Source: Bifidobacterium saguini DSM 23967 (GTDB taxonomy: Bacteria > Actinomycetota > Actinomycetes > Actinomycetales > Bifidobacteriaceae). From it: a DNA stretch of 64,000 nucleotides. Positions 1 through 8,573 of the stretch are shown here, piece by piece (position 1 is the stretch's first letter; each line of letters begins with the position of its first letter). Position numbers and translations under genes: made by a program. The notes under the pieces are model-generated. The model did no database searches. It was not told the DNA's origin and was given only the letters and a program-made list of their open reading frames with translations. Where the stretch lies: the NCBI RefSeq assembly GCF_000741715.1, contig NZ_JGZN01000004.1:1-64000 (forward strand), written 5' to 3'.

Positions 1-51
1 CTCCGGCAGGTGCGGGCGCGCATGCGCCGTCACGTTTCGCCGTCCGCGCCC

Positions 52-89
52 GGACTGGGCGGAACCCGTATTCCGGTTCCGCCCAGTCC
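52..89. terminator. Intrinsic hairpin after parB-like gene
   Basis: Perfect 15-bp inverted repeat (52-66 and 75-89) with an 8-nt loop lies just past the stop of the ParB-like gene, which reads leftward. There is no strong T-run, so it is a terminator candidate or an mRNA 3' stabiliser. Confidence 0.55.
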
Positions 90-94
90 GTTGC

Positions 95-1642
95 CTATTC
101 GGCGTCTTCCGGCTCGCCGGATGCGTCGTCGGTCTGCGACGTCCCGTCGTCGTCCTGCCCTATGCCGGCATCCCCGCCATTGTCGTCGTCATCGATTGGC
201 GCGAGGGAGCCGTTGAGGGCTTCGGTCTCCGTGTCCGAGGTGCGGTAGCCGAGCGTTTCCAAAGCCTCGTACAGCGGTGCGGCGTGTTCCGCGATGGTCG
301 CCGCGCCGCGCCACGTTTCCCAGCTGACGCGTTCCTCGGCCAATGCGTAGAGCAGTCCGAACGCGGCCCGTTGCGGGTCGCCGGCAATCATTGCGGTAAT
401 GGACGCGCGTAACGGGTCTTCGGCCTCGCCCTCCGGCTCCTCATCATCAGTGTCGTCGCCCGTCGTGTCGATGCCGGTGATTTGCTCCCAGACGTCTTCG
501 GCGTGACTGTCCCATTGGTCGAATCCCTCGGTGAGCGCATCGAGCGCGAACCTCGCTGACAGCAGGGCGACGGCCCTGCCGATGCCTTTCGGCTGGGATT
601 TCAGTTCCATGAGATGCGTCACGAACGCGATGCGCAAATCACGGCTTGCCCGTGCGAACTCCTTGGCCGGTGCCGTCTCGCGTTCCTCGCGTTCCCGTTC
701 CTCTCGCCAACGCGCCTCCCGCGCCTCGCGGGCCGCGGTCTCCGCCTCCTCGTCCACGGTCTCGTACAGGACGATGCCGCGCGCCCATGACGCGCCTTCG
801 GCCCGCACCCCCACGACGGGCGTGGCACCGTCATGGGAGTCGCGCCATACTTCGATGGTCTTGGCGATGTCGCCCGTGGTCAGCATCGTGGTGCGACGCA
901 ATCCCTTCGGCGAGTCATACCAGTTGTCCATGTTCGGCTGTTCGTCGGCCGCGTCGATGCCCATGCGTTCCAATTCGGCTCGCGCCGTGTCGAGCCATTC
1001 GCGCCATGTCCGCTCCTGCCGGGCGTGCTTGACGGCCATGTTCCAGTTCTTGCCGCCCGCCGCCTCGGCGAGCCGTTCCTGAAGGTCTGGATACTGGTCG
1101 AAGTCGGCGATGGTCTCCCAGTCGTCGATGCTCAGCTGGGCGGTTCCGGCCTTGCTTCGCGCGTTCTCGCCGATGGCGGCTATCTTCAGGCGTCGGCGCA
1201 CCAATGATGTGGAACGGCCGGTGCGTTGCGCCGCCTCGTCCACGCCCACGCCCAGATCGAGAAGCCCCTGATATCCGTCGGCCTCCTCGATGACGGTCAG
1301 GTCGGCGCGCTGGCTGTTCTCCACGAGCATGAGTTCGCGTTGCTCCCGTTCCGACAAATCGGCCACCACGGCGGGCACCCGGCTCAATCCGGCGAGTTTG
1401 GCGGCGGCGAGGCGGCGATGCCCGATGACGAGCAGGTAGCGTCCCTGCGGCGTGGGAGTGACGAGCAGGTTCTGCCGGATGCCCTGCGCGCGTATCGAAT
1501 CCGCGAGTTCCGACACATCGCCCACGTCACGGCGCGGGTTCGCGGGGTTCGGGTCGATAAGCCCCACGTCCAGCATGACGATGTTCGATTCTTCCATGCC
1601 CTCATTGGTCGCTACGGGACGTTCGATGATTGCGGTTTCCAT
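95..1642 (-). CDS. ParB/RepB/Spo0J-like nuclease-domain protein
   Basis: A 515-residue protein. The N-terminal ParB fold (about residues 24-110) carries the GHRR box (74-77) and ENSQR (109-113), followed by a helix-turn-helix around 125-155 (VDEAAQRTGRSTSLVRRRLK). The remainder is acidic, rich in E/R, and not recognised. A TTG codon at 1657 is also in frame, but AAGGAGACA lies exactly before the ATG at 1642, which decides the start. No ParA gene is beside it. It follows a DUF4192 gene on the same strand, a pairing I associate with actinobacterial plasmids and conjugative elements, so the likely role is DNA binding for an integrated element rather than chromosome segregation. Confidence 0.85.
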   Translation of the reverse strand: METAIIERPVATNEGMEESNIVMLDVGLIDPNPANPRRDVGDVSELADSIRAQGIRQNLLVTPTPQGRYLLVIGHRRLAAAKLAGLSRVPAVVADLSEREQRELMLVENSQRADLTVIEEADGYQGLLDLGVGVDEAAQRTGRSTSLVRRRLKIAAIGENARSKAGTAQLSIDDWETIADFDQYPDLQERLAEAAGGKNWNMAVKHARQERTWREWLDTARAELERMGIDAADEQPNMDNWYDSPKGLRRTTMLTTGDIAKTIEVWRDSHDGATPVVGVRAEGASWARGIVLYETVDEEAETAAREAREARWREEREREERETAPAKEFARASRDLRIAFVTHLMELKSQPKGIGRAVALLSARFALDALTEGFDQWDSHAEDVWEQITGIDTTGDDTDDEEPEGEAEDPLRASITAMIAGDPQRAAFGLLYALAEERVSWETWRGAATIAEHAAPLYEALETLGYRTSDTETEALNGSLAPIDDDDNGGDAGIGQDDDGTSQTDDASGEPEDAE

Positions 1643-1676
1643 GATTGTCTCCTTCAATAGTCAGATGATTGGGATT

Positions 1677-1708
1677 GGTCGGGGCCTCCGACGTCGGAAG
1701 CCCCGACC
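1677..1708. terminator. Hairpin between DUF4192 and parB-like genes
   Basis: Nine-bp G+C-rich arms (1677-1685 and 1700-1708), with further internal pairing, lie in the 94-bp gap. No T-run follows. It could attenuate transcription from the upstream DUF4192 gene into the ParB-like gene. Confidence 0.45.
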
Positions 1709-1736
1709 GGATTGAATCTGCGGGAATGCACGACGC

Positions 1737-2360
1737 TCAGTGGCGGCGGCGGTCCGTCCATGCGGGGCGAATGCCGTGCTCGCTGGCCGCGAGCACGAGG
1801 GACGCCAGCGAACAGTCGTCGTCCAAGGCCAAGGCCTTGAGCGCGCGCACCGCGGCGGCGGTCGAACGGTCGGCCATCCACAGCAGGTACGCGCACGACG
1901 CCATCGGCTGCGCCTCGTATCCGTCCGGTGCGTCGGCTGTCACCGATTCCAGCAACGCCGTCGCGCGTTCCCCGCGTCGCGTGTCCGGCTGGTAGTCGGC
2001 GTCCTTGAACGCCCGTGACAGTTCGCGCATGACCACGGCCGCCGATTCCATCGAATGCGGCTGGGCGTACAGCATGTGCAGTTCGCCGCCGCCCATTTCG
2101 CGCAGCGATGCGAGTATCAGCGCGTCCCGCATGCTCAGGCACTCGGTCATCAGCACCGCCAGCGTGACGCGCTCCTCATGGGAGAAGCCGCCCTCGTCGC
2201 GCGACAGCAGGCCGTTCCACCTGTCCATCAGGGGCGCGAACCACTTGTCGGCTGCTTGCGCCGGCCCAAGTTCGCGCCGGTCCTGAAGGAACCCGTCGCG
2301 TACGCACTTCGCCAGTCCGGTTCCCGCCGTGCGGGTGTCCACCATGTCGTTCATGTCCAT
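1737..2360 (-). CDS. DUF4192-family protein
   Basis: A 207-residue protein. Its middle and end match the DUF4192 pattern I know from actinobacterial mobile elements: a helix with ERVTLAVLMTECLSMRDALI, then a C-terminal helical repeat region with an LLWMADRSTAAAVRALKALAL-like block split over about 150-190. The frame stays open upstream to 2564, but GGAAAGGA precedes the ATG at 2360 (MDMNDM) and the upstream translation is Arg-rich and non-protein-like. The biochemical function of DUF4192 is unknown. It is read just before the ParB-like gene, probably in one transcript. Confidence 0.7.
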   Translation of the reverse strand: MDMNDMVDTRTAGTGLAKCVRDGFLQDRRELGPAQAADKWFAPLMDRWNGLLSRDEGGFSHEERVTLAVLMTECLSMRDALILASLREMGGGELHMLYAQPHSMESAAVVMRELSRAFKDADYQPDTRRGERATALLESVTADAPDGYEAQPMASCAYLLWMADRSTAAAVRALKALALDDDCSLASLVLAASEHGIRPAWTDRRRH

Positions 2361-2823
2361 CGGTCCTTTCCGTGTGGTTTCCATTTCGGACACCACCCGC
2401 CTGCCATGCGCGCAGGCGGAGAGACCGGAGGCGTGGACCGCGACGATCCGGGCCGCAGCGAAGACGGCATGCTGGTCCGCTGTCGCAGCGCAGGCACGGG
2501 AGCGGCGCGGGACACGGCGCAGGGAACGCAGACGGAGCGCATGGCATGCTGGTGGTGGCCGCAACCCCCCTCGTCAGATTCCGCGCGGCCCACCGCCGCG
2601 AGCATGCGAGCGGCCAGACAACACGGTCATGCGCGCAGCGCATGGCCCGGGGCCGCGTTCCCGCGCCGATTGCGGAGAGTATGTCGAACAGCCCCGCCTG
2701 GAGCATTCTCTCCACAAGCGGCGCGGATGTCATCTATAGATGACATAGCATCCCAAAACGAACTATCAAGAAGATACACCTGGCATCATTTGACGTAAAT
2801 CAGTTTCATTTACAGGAGGGGAT
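2361..2823. other. 463-bp divergent intergenic region
   Basis: It separates the leftward DUF4192 gene from the rightward YqcI/YcgG gene. The left three quarters are very G+C rich; the last 80 bases are A+T rich, marking a composition break. An open frame on the minus strand starts at 2733 inside the palindrome, but its translation turns Arg/Cys/Pro-rich, so I do not call it a gene. The only clear element is the palindrome at 2727-2746. Confidence 0.5.
2727..2746. promoter_or_regulatory. Perfect 20-bp palindrome, candidate operator
   Basis: ATGTCATCTATAGATGACAT is a perfect palindrome 77 bp upstream of the YqcI/YcgG start. The same half-site, TGTCATCT, recurs in inverted repeats at 16098-16116 and 17572-17605, so it looks like the site of one dimeric regulator of the accessory region. 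The regulator is not identified. Confidence 0.55.
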
Positions 2824-3537
2824 ATGAATACTGATTCTTCCGACAAAAGTGCGCTTTTTGATATCCACACAGCACCAGCAAAAGCGATGAAATATCTACG
2901 GGAATTTGACGAAGCTGTTCAAAGCAAGGGATTCCCGTGTATTTTTGCACCATTGGCGTTCCGACACAATGATTTATTGTTCGGCCTTGCTGATATTTCA
3001 GCAGGATATCAGCAAATAGTACTGTTGTTCAATGCGGCAGTTCAATCAATCATGAAAAATTCGAATCAGACAATTGTTCTTTGGATTGAAGGAGCGGGTA
3101 CCAATAATCTTGAAGAAGATAAGAATTTAGCTTCCGCTATTCTCAAGGAACTACTAACAGCGGATCAGACACCTTGGCCTGCTTCAGCACCTACTAATCC
3201 GAACGATCCCAATTGGGATTTTTGGTATGGAGGTGTTGATTTCTTTATCAATTTCAGTACCCCACATCACGTTAAACGCCGTAGTCGCAATCTGGGAAGT
3301 GCTTTCACGCTGGTAATTCAATCGCGATCTACTTTTGACCATATTGGTAAGAACCCGATGCAGATACGTCATCGTATTCGTGAACGTATTGCACAATATG
3401 ACGCAATTTCAATTTCCCCGGCTTTAGGAGAACACGGTAACGCTCCGGAATTGCCGCAGTTCTTCCTAGGCGACGATAATATCGAGGCATCCATGCTGCT
3501 GACCGAACAGGATATTCTCAGCCGAATCAAACGATGA
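2824..3537 (+). CDS. YqcI/YcgG-family (GntA-like) heme-type protein
   Basis: A 237-residue protein. It has the hallmarks of the YqcI/YcgG family (PF08892): FPCIFA at 37-42 and WDFWYGGVDFFIN at 131-143, then HH at 148-149 and an Arg-rich stretch. The member GntA is a heme-dependent N-hydroxylase of guanidino/amino substrates in guanitoxin biosynthesis; that this protein hydroxylates is inference from family membership. AGGAGGGG precedes the ATG. The gene is clearly more A+T rich than its neighbours, suggesting transfer. Its stop overlaps the start of the EamA exporter (ATGA), so synthesis or modification and export are probably coupled. Confidence 0.75.
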   Translation: MNTDSSDKSALFDIHTAPAKAMKYLREFDEAVQSKGFPCIFAPLAFRHNDLLFGLADISAGYQQIVLLFNAAVQSIMKNSNQTIVLWIEGAGTNNLEEDKNLASAILKELLTADQTPWPASAPTNPNDPNWDFWYGGVDFFINFSTPHHVKRRSRNLGSAFTLVIQSRSTFDHIGKNPMQIRHRIRERIAQYDAISISPALGEHGNAPELPQFFLGDDNIEASMLLTEQDILSRIKR

Positions 3538-4385
3538 AATCTATAAATACCCGAGACAAAATACTGCTCGCAACAGGCATGGTGATGGTCGGTTCGCTGG
3601 GTATTCAGACCTCGTCGTCCCTGTCGGCATCGTTGTTCGATGCGTTGGGGCCGATTCCGGTCAGTTCGATGCGTATGCTTGTCGCCGCGGTCGTCATGCT
3701 CGTGCTCATCCGTCCGAAACTCGCGGGCCGGTCGAAAGGCGAATGGTTGGGCATCGTGGTCTACGGGCTGGCGATGGCGGCGATGAACATCTGTCTGTAC
3801 TCGGCCATCGACCGCATCCCGATGGGCGTGGCCGTCACCCTGGAATTCCTTGGCCCCTGCGTGGTCGCCCTGGCCGGATCTCGTCACTGGCGCGAGGGAC
3901 TGTGCGCGGTGGTCGCGCTGGTGGGTGTGGGATTGATTTCGTTTACGCCGGGAGGCTATTTCAACCCAGTGGGTTATCTGTTTGCGCTGGGTTCGGCCTG
4001 CTGTTTTGGCCTGTACACGCTGTTTGCGGACAAGGTCGGCAAGGCGGGCACCGGACTGGACGGGCTCGCCCTGTCGGTCACGGTGGCCGCTCTCGCCACG
4101 CTGCCGGTATCGGTCAGCCATGTCATGCATGCGACGCCCGCCCAATGGGGTGTCATCGTCTCGTCGGCAGTGCTGGGTGTGGCGATTCCTTACACGATGG
4201 ATACGATGTCCGGGCGTATCACGTCGGCGCGCGTGGTCGGCACGCTGTTCTCCATCGATCCAGCCATGAGCGTGATCATCGCCGCGCTGATCCTGCACCA
4301 AACCATCACTCTCACGGCCGTGTTCGGCGTCATCGTCGTCTCCCTCGCCGGCGCCTTGCTCGTATGGACAGCCGATAAAGCGTAA
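3534..4385 (+). CDS. EamA/RhtA-type exporter (DMT superfamily)
   Basis: A 283-residue integral membrane protein with about ten hydrophobic segments and the internal duplication typical of EamA permeases. Gly/Ala-rich helices such as GVAVTLEFLGPCVVALAGSR are in the first half, with a matching second-half block (TSARVVGTLFSIDPAMS). RhtA-like members export amino acids and related small molecules. The start codon overlaps the stop of the upstream YqcI/YcgG gene by four bases, so translation is coupled. Substrate unknown; from context it may export the product or substrate analogue of the upstream enzyme. Confidence 0.85.
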   Translation: MKSINTRDKILLATGMVMVGSLGIQTSSSLSASLFDALGPIPVSSMRMLVAAVVMLVLIRPKLAGRSKGEWLGIVVYGLAMAAMNICLYSAIDRIPMGVAVTLEFLGPCVVALAGSRHWREGLCAVVALVGVGLISFTPGGYFNPVGYLFALGSACCFGLYTLFADKVGKAGTGLDGLALSVTVAALATLPVSVSHVMHATPAQWGVIVSSAVLGVAIPYTMDTMSGRITSARVVGTLFSIDPAMSVIIAALILHQTITLTAVFGVIVVSLAGALLVWTADKA

Positions 4386-4395
4386 GACAAGCACA

Positions 4396-4432
4396 AGTGG
4401 CTGGCAAGAACAAACGCCTCCTGTCAGCCACT
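4396..4432. terminator. Weak hairpin between convergent genes
   Basis: AGTGGCTG (4396-4403) and CAGCCACT (4425-4432) pair around a 21-nt loop, exactly between the ends of the EamA gene and the solute-binding protein gene. Possible bidirectional terminator. Confidence 0.4.
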
Positions 4433-4440
4433 CTATTCCA

Positions 4441-5766
4441 TCATTGAACGCTAAATCCTTGATCTGCGGCATAGTTCTTTAAAGCCTTTTGCCACTTGTC
4501 AGCGGCAGCCTTGAAAGTCTCCTTGCCGGAGAAGAATGATCCTATATTGTCGTTGTAGACGGAGCGGGCGTAGGGCTCGAAGGGCAGGAACTCCCATTTG
4601 CCGGTGACGTTCTTGGCGGCCTGGGAGAAGACCTCGTTGTATTTCTGGCCGCCGAAGAACTCGTTGTCGCTGCCGTCGGCGTTTCTGAGCGTGGTCTTGG
4701 CGAGGAAGTCCTTCTGGTTGAGGGTCTTGGTGGTGGCGGGGAAGCTGCCGTTGGACACGCGGGCGTCGATGCCCTCGTCGTTGGTGGTGACGTATTCGAC
4801 GAACTTCTTGGCGGCGTCGAGCTTGCTGTCGGGGACCTCCTTGGTGATGGCCAGGCCGCTGCCGCCGTATTCGCCGTTGATGGGCGTGCCGTCGACGGTG
4901 GGCAGGAGGGCGACGCGGAATTTGCCGGTGGCCTGGGGCACGCCCTGCAGGAGGTTGTTGGCCATCCACGCGCCGCTGATGAGGCTGGCGACGGAGCCGT
5001 CGCCGAGGGACTTCATCCAGTCGTCGGTCCAGGTCTTCGTGTGGACGTCGATCAGGTCCTCGTCGCGCATCTTCTGCCAGAGGTCCATGAACCGCTGGGC
5101 GCCCTTGTCACCGGTGATGTCGATGGTCAGCTTCTCGCCGTCGAGCGTGTAGGCGTGGCCGCCCATGGCCCACATCATCGCGTTGAACAGGCCCGCGTCG
5201 CCGGAGTCGGAGGTGATGTAGGAGCCGGTGGCACGGATCTTCTTCGCGTCCTCGTAGAACTCGTCCCATGTGGTCGGCGGTTCGCTGACGCCGGCCTGGT
5301 CGAACACGTCCTTGTTGTAGAAGTAGGCCATGGGGCCCGAGTCGGCGGGCATCGCGTACACGCCGCCGTTGATGTTCACGGAGTTCCAGGTGCCGGGGGT
5401 GAATGTGTCCTTGAGCTTGGTGGCATCGTAGACCTTGCTCAGGTCCATGAGTGTGTCCGAGTGCACGAACTGCGGGATGGCGAGGTATTCGATCAGGGTG
5501 ACGTCGGGCAGGCCGTTGCCGGCCTGGGCCGCGTTGTTGAGCGCTGTGTAGGTCTCTTCGGTGCTGCCGACGTTGCTTACCTTCACTGTGATGTCGGGAT
5601 TGGCCTTCATGAAGATTTTGGCGGCGCGATCGATGCTGGCGTCCCACGACCATACCGTCAGTTCGGTCTTGCCCGAGTTTGCGATTGTGTTGCCACATCC
5701 CGCGAGAGGGATGAGCAGGGCTCCGATGGCGGCCGTGGCTATGGCTGCGCGTGTGGTGTTGTTCAT
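4441..5766 (-). CDS. Lipoprotein sugar ABC solute-binding protein
   Basis: A 441-residue protein. A signal peptide ends in the lipobox LAGC (about residues 21-24), so it should be a membrane-anchored lipoprotein. The mature part fits extracellular solute-binding family 1: LTVWSWDASIDRAAK at the N-terminus, MPADSGPMAYFYNKDVFDQAG in the middle, and EYGGSGLAITK near the hinge. No permease lies with it; it diverges from the ROK repressor at 6000 and may share the permeases at 9895-11705. Start: ATG at 5766, preceded by GAAAGAAG. The ligand is not deducible; the neighbouring GH20 suggests a GlcNAc-containing glycan. Confidence 0.88.
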   Translation of the reverse strand: MNNTTRAAIATAAIGALLIPLAGCGNTIANSGKTELTVWSWDASIDRAAKIFMKANPDITVKVSNVGSTEETYTALNNAAQAGNGLPDVTLIEYLAIPQFVHSDTLMDLSKVYDATKLKDTFTPGTWNSVNINGGVYAMPADSGPMAYFYNKDVFDQAGVSEPPTTWDEFYEDAKKIRATGSYITSDSGDAGLFNAMMWAMGGHAYTLDGEKLTIDITGDKGAQRFMDLWQKMRDEDLIDVHTKTWTDDWMKSLGDGSVASLISGAWMANNLLQGVPQATGKFRVALLPTVDGTPINGEYGGSGLAITKEVPDSKLDAAKKFVEYVTTNDEGIDARVSNGSFPATTKTLNQKDFLAKTTLRNADGSDNEFFGGQKYNEVFSQAAKNVTGKWEFLPFEPYARSVYNDNIGSFFSGKETFKAAADKWQKALKNYAADQGFSVQ

Positions 5767-5934
5767 GTTGGTCTTCTTTCCGTGCTTGGCCGTCTTTGGC
5801 CGTATGTCGCAACTATTTTGTTTGGATGTCGAACATGATTATGTACAGAGATGGGAAACTTGTCAAAACACCGGGGTTTTCATATTGTCAGTCCCCTGAT
5901 GGGTGTTATTCTGAAAGCCGTTCGAGGATGACGC

Positions 5935-5950
5935 CGGGATGTCCGTCCCG
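5935..5950. promoter_or_regulatory. Small inverted repeat at ROK gene promoter
   Basis: CGGGA-N6-TCCCG is directly followed by GATAAT (5950-5955), a plausible -10 about 45 bp before the ROK repressor start. It would suit autoregulation of the divergent 5766/6000 promoters, but the arms are only 5 bp. Confidence 0.3.
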
Positions 5951-5999
5951 ATAATGTGATTCCGCATTTCCGCAATCGTCTCACCCGAGGAGGGCTCCC

Positions 6000-7115
6000 A
6001 TGTACGCTAAATCCAATCCCAGCGACGCAAGGGCCAACAACCGCAGACTGTTGTTCCGGCTGCTGTTCCCTGACCGGCAACTGTCGCGCGCCGACCTATG
6101 CAAGGAGACGGGGCTCTCGCGCGCCACCGCCACGGACGTGACCGGCGAGATGATCGACGACGGCCTGCTGCGGGAACTGGGGTCGGGGAAACGGGATGGC
6201 CGCGGCAAGCCGGGCACCTTGCTGGCCATCGATACGGACGTGCTTCGTCTGGTGTGCATCGATCTGTCGCGCCCGTATGTGATGACCGGCGCCGTGATGG
6301 ATCTGCGGGCCAGAATCGTGGAGCGTCGTGAACGTGTGCTTGATGATGGCGACCGGGTCGATCTCGACGACGTGCTGTCGCTCGTCGGTCAGATGATCCG
6401 GCTTGCCGGTTCGGGGCTTGTCGGCATCGGCGTCGCAGTCCCCGGCGTGGTCTCCGGTGCAGGGAGGGTGATCTCCAGTTCCAATCTCGGCTGGGACGAC
6501 GTGGAGCTTCGCGACATGCTCGAAGGCGAGTTCTCGTTGCCGGTCCGAGTGGACAACGACGCGAACGCCGCACTGCTCGCCGACCGCTTCCTCGGGCACG
6601 GCAATCCCAACTGCCTGCTCGTGCAGATCACCCGGGGCATCGGCGCGTCGGTGCTGCTGAACGACGAGTTCGTGGATGGCGACGACCATGCGGCCGGCGA
6701 GATCGGCCATGTTGTGATCGACCCGAACGGTCCGGCATGCACCTGCGGCAAGCGCGGCTGCCTGGAGACCTACGTCTCCGCCATCGCGTTGCGCGACCGC
6801 ATTCGCCGGGACCCGAATCGTCGCGCGGACATCCTGGCCGAGGCTGGTGCGAGGCTCGGCGGCGCGCTGGCGATGCCGGCGAGCCTGCTGAATCTTCATG
6901 ACATCGCCGTCTACGGACCTCCCGACATCGTCGGCGAGACGCTGCTCAATGCATGCGACGAGACCGTCAACTCCTTGTCGCGGAACGACTACCAGAGCGG
7001 TATGCGGGTGCGCCGGTGCGAGCTCGGTGACGACGCCACCCTGCGGGGGCAGGCGGTCTCCGTGCTGCGCGAGATCGTGGGCAGGCGCGGGCTGTCCGCG
7101 GCGGCCTCGTCCTGA
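6000..7115 (+). CDS. ROK-family (NagC/XylR-type) transcriptional repressor
   Basis: A 371-residue protein. An N-terminal winged helix-turn-helix (about 16-65, LSRADLCKETGLSRATATDV) is followed by a ROK sugar-binding domain with VDNDANAALLAD (about 181-192), the AGEIGH motif, and the ROK zinc motif CTCGKRGCLE. ROK repressors release DNA when a sugar or sugar phosphate binds. GAGGAGGGC precedes the ATG. It diverges from one solute-binding protein gene and precedes a ROK kinase and an ABC operon, so it most likely controls this glycan island. The C-terminal part is shorter and less conserved than in NagC. Confidence 0.88.
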   Translation: MYAKSNPSDARANNRRLLFRLLFPDRQLSRADLCKETGLSRATATDVTGEMIDDGLLRELGSGKRDGRGKPGTLLAIDTDVLRLVCIDLSRPYVMTGAVMDLRARIVERRERVLDDGDRVDLDDVLSLVGQMIRLAGSGLVGIGVAVPGVVSGAGRVISSSNLGWDDVELRDMLEGEFSLPVRVDNDANAALLADRFLGHGNPNCLLVQITRGIGASVLLNDEFVDGDDHAAGEIGHVVIDPNGPACTCGKRGCLETYVSAIALRDRIRRDPNRRADILAEAGARLGGALAMPASLLNLHDIAVYGPPDIVGETLLNACDETVNSLSRNDYQSGMRVRRCELGDDATLRGQAVSVLREIVGRRGLSAAASS

Positions 7116-7151
7116 CGCCACGTGCGTCCCGCCGCCAGGTGCTCGTGGCGT
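7115..7151. terminator. Hairpin after ROK repressor gene
   Basis: ACGCCACG (7115-7122) pairs with CGTGGCGT (7144-7151) immediately after the stop codon. No T-run, so at best a weak terminator or processing hairpin. Confidence 0.35.
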
Positions 7152-7246
7152 GGTGTATCATCGCTTCCCGAATCCAATATGTAAGGGTTCCGAACATAAT
7201 GGTGGGCGGACGAAACAGGAGTCCGTCCTCGGGAACGGAGATCGTC

Positions 7247-8176
7247 ATGACGATGAATGCCAGTGGTATACCGGAAGCGGAGAACCTGCGCGTCGGCGTG
7301 GATGTCGGCGGAACGAAGATCGAGGCGGTGCTGACCGATGCGGCCGGCACGGTTCTCGCATCCGCGCGCAAGGCAGCCCGGAAAGGCGGCGACGAGGTCG
7401 TGGAGGATGCGGTCGCCATCGTGCGGCAGGTGGCCGGAATGCGGTTCGATGAGGTGAGATCGGTGGGCATCGGCATCCCCGGACTGGTGCACCGCGACAC
7501 CGGGCGCGTGGAGAACGTGGTCAATCTCGGAATCGAGAACCTGGAGCTGGGAGGCCGCACATCCGGCATGCTCGGTCTTCCCGTGTGGGTGGACAACGAT
7601 GTGAACGCCGCGGCGCTGGGGGCCTATGGGACGCTGCCCGACCGGCTCAAGCACGGCAGGATGGCGTTCGTCAACCTGGGGACGGGGCTGGCGGCCGGCT
7701 TCGTCCGCGCCGGCCTCGTCGAACGCGGCGACACCGGCGCCCTCGGGGAGATCGGCCACCTGCCGGTGGACCCCAACCGCATGGCGTGCAAATGCGGTCA
7801 GCGTGGATGCCTGGAGACCGCATGCTCGGGAGGGGGCCTGCGGCGCATGTGGCCCGTTGCGGATCCTCCGCTGCCTGACATCCTCGCGAAGGCCGACGGC
7901 GGCGATGGCGAAGCGGAACGGGTTCTTGGCATCGCGCTGCATGCCCTCGCCGATGTCGTGCAGATCGTCGCTCAGGCCGCGGATCCTTCGGTCATCGTCA
8001 TCGGAGGCGGTGTTTCTCGCGCCGGATCCCCGTTGCTTGATGCGCTGCGCGGGGAACTGCGCGACAGGGAGGTCTCCAGCGGATTCATCGCGGGTCTGCG
8101 GCTGACGGAACGCCTGCGGCTCGCCGATGCGTCGATTCCGATTGGCGCGCTCGGAGCGTCCCTCATCGCCTGCTGA
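7247..8176 (+). CDS. ROK-family sugar kinase
   Basis: A 309-residue protein without a DNA-binding domain. The ATP-phosphate loop VGVDVGGTKIEAVLTD is near residues 15-30, the catalytic-Asp motif VWVDNDVNAAALGAYG near 108-123, then GEIGHLPVDP and the zinc motif CKCGQRGCLE. This is the layout of glucokinase, N-acetylglucosamine kinase and N-acetylmannosamine kinase; the sequence does not decide the sugar, but the GH20 nearby makes a HexNAc plausible. The frame is open back to 7139, but ACGGAGATC sits before the ATG at 7247. Confidence 0.87.
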   Translation: MTMNASGIPEAENLRVGVDVGGTKIEAVLTDAAGTVLASARKAARKGGDEVVEDAVAIVRQVAGMRFDEVRSVGIGIPGLVHRDTGRVENVVNLGIENLELGGRTSGMLGLPVWVDNDVNAAALGAYGTLPDRLKHGRMAFVNLGTGLAAGFVRAGLVERGDTGALGEIGHLPVDPNRMACKCGQRGCLETACSGGGLRRMWPVADPPLPDILAKADGGDGEAERVLGIALHALADVVQIVAQAADPSVIVIGGGVSRAGSPLLDALRGELRDREVSSGFIAGLRLTERLRLADASIPIGALGASLIAC

Positions 8177-8573
8177 CCAGACCTAGGTGCCGGCGGGCCA
8201 TCGGCGCGCCGAAACCAGATTCCCCAATCTTCGACAGACAGGGATGCACCGTATCCATTATTTTGTTCGACTGACTTGCAAAAAGGGTTAAGGCGTCATA
8301 TCCTTGGCTTTCAAGGAGGTTGAAACCAACTACAGGAATTACGCAAGGCTTGCTAACAAAATATCCGGTCTTGCTGCGGCGCGATGCCCAGAAGAGGCGT
8401 GGCGTCATGTTCCTCGGTATCGCTACGGACGTCGGCAACGGCGTACGTAGCGGCATCGCCCGCGCATGGCAGCGCGGGCGGATACGGACCCGGGACCGTC
8501 GTGCGCAGCGGCACGTCGCGCTATTCCTCCGAACGACGGCGTCGGGCAGGCATTCCAGGAAAAGGAAACCATC
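8177..8573. promoter_or_regulatory. 397-bp regulatory gap before the ABC operon
   Basis: No gene is visible here. An inverted repeat TTTCAA-N5-TTGAAA lies at 8310-8326 in the A+T-rich first half and is the best operator candidate for this operon. The second half is G+C rich and may be a long untranslated leader. The ribosome site is AGGAAAAGGAA just before 8574. Confidence 0.4.

Noticed and set aside
10..216. Arg-rich short plus-strand frame at the left end
   Set aside because: Pure arginine/proline translation over a terminator and the ParB-like gene end.
2176..2733. 185-residue minus-strand frame starting inside the 20-bp palindrome
   Set aside because: The first 25 residues look plausible, but the rest is Arg/Cys/Pro-rich and overlaps the DUF4192 gene; no ribosome site could be separated from the palindrome.
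3369..4472. 367-residue minus-strand frame opposite EamA
   Set aside because: Low-complexity His/Arg/Asp translation, shadow of the exporter gene.
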